A stretch of DNA of 64,000 bases from Glandiceps talaboti (Eukaryota; Hemichordata; Enteropneusta; Spengelidae), in contig NC_135570.1 in assembly GCF_964340395.1 (NCBI RefSeq), positions 3,095,001 to 3,159,000 on the forward strand, in the 5' to 3' direction. Each line of letters begins with the position of its first letter. Within the stretch, counting starts at the first letter, position 1. A program made the translations under genes and the position numbers. Shown here piece by piece: positions 63,865 to 64,000 of the stretch. Below the pieces are notes generated by a model that saw nothing but the letters and a program-made list of their open reading frames with translations, ran no database searches and was not told the DNA's origin.

Positions 63865-64000
63865 GTAAGTTTTTAGGTCATACCCAGTTGGTAAAATATA
63901 GACCGGCGTCGTCGATAGTATTATATGTAAACCGAAGTGCGTCAATTTCAAGCGTTTAATATGTCAGAAGTAAATAGATACAAAAGCGGCCTAAACTTCG

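Overview
This is a window of animal nuclear DNA. It has intron-rich genes with GT-AG splicing, a eukaryotic tRNA gene without an encoded CCA, AT-rich intergenic DNA, very abundant microsatellites and many short inverted-repeat DNA transposons (MITEs). The recognisable genes are NPC1, TTC12 and a Dmbx-type homeobox gene. Dmbx is known from cnidarians to vertebrates but missing from flies and nematodes, and the repeat landscape looks like that of a marine invertebrate (spiralian, or an invertebrate deuterostome). I cannot name the species from sequence alone. Layout: 1-14 kb is gene-poor, with a tRNA-Gly(GCC) at 11949-12019, two copies of one hAT-type MITE around it, several microsatellites and weak signs of minus-strand first exons. 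From 14073 to 30874 lies NPC1 on the + strand, the lysosomal cholesterol exporter. I rebuilt it as 20 coding exons whose phases match at every junction (1329 codons if the last exon starts at 30705). NPC1 has two striking oddities. A 41-bp tandem array copies the end of exon 10 with its 5' splice site 13 times. An 898-bp MITE sits inside the last coding exon, flanked by a 6-bp target duplication. From 30875 to 35629 is intergenic DNA with another hAT-type MITE. From 46918 down to 35630 on the - strand is TTC12, a TPR/armadillo cytoplasmic dynein-arm assembly factor, rebuilt as 16 coding exons encoding 706 residues with all phases agreeing. Its first intron holds a consensus RFX X-box. From about 47 to 63.7 kb is a repeat-rich, gene-poor domain. 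It contains a 25-copy 41-bp minisatellite, (GATA)n/(GACA)n and (GA)n arrays, a possible conserved element at 52.3 kb and a possible non-coding exon at 57.7 kb. At 63722-63864 begins the first coding exon of a Dmbx homeobox gene, which runs off the right edge. The three protein genes have no obvious shared pathway: NPC1 and TTC12 converge tail to tail, and TTC12 and Dmbx diverge head to head. The long gap before Dmbx is the expected place for developmental cis-regulation.
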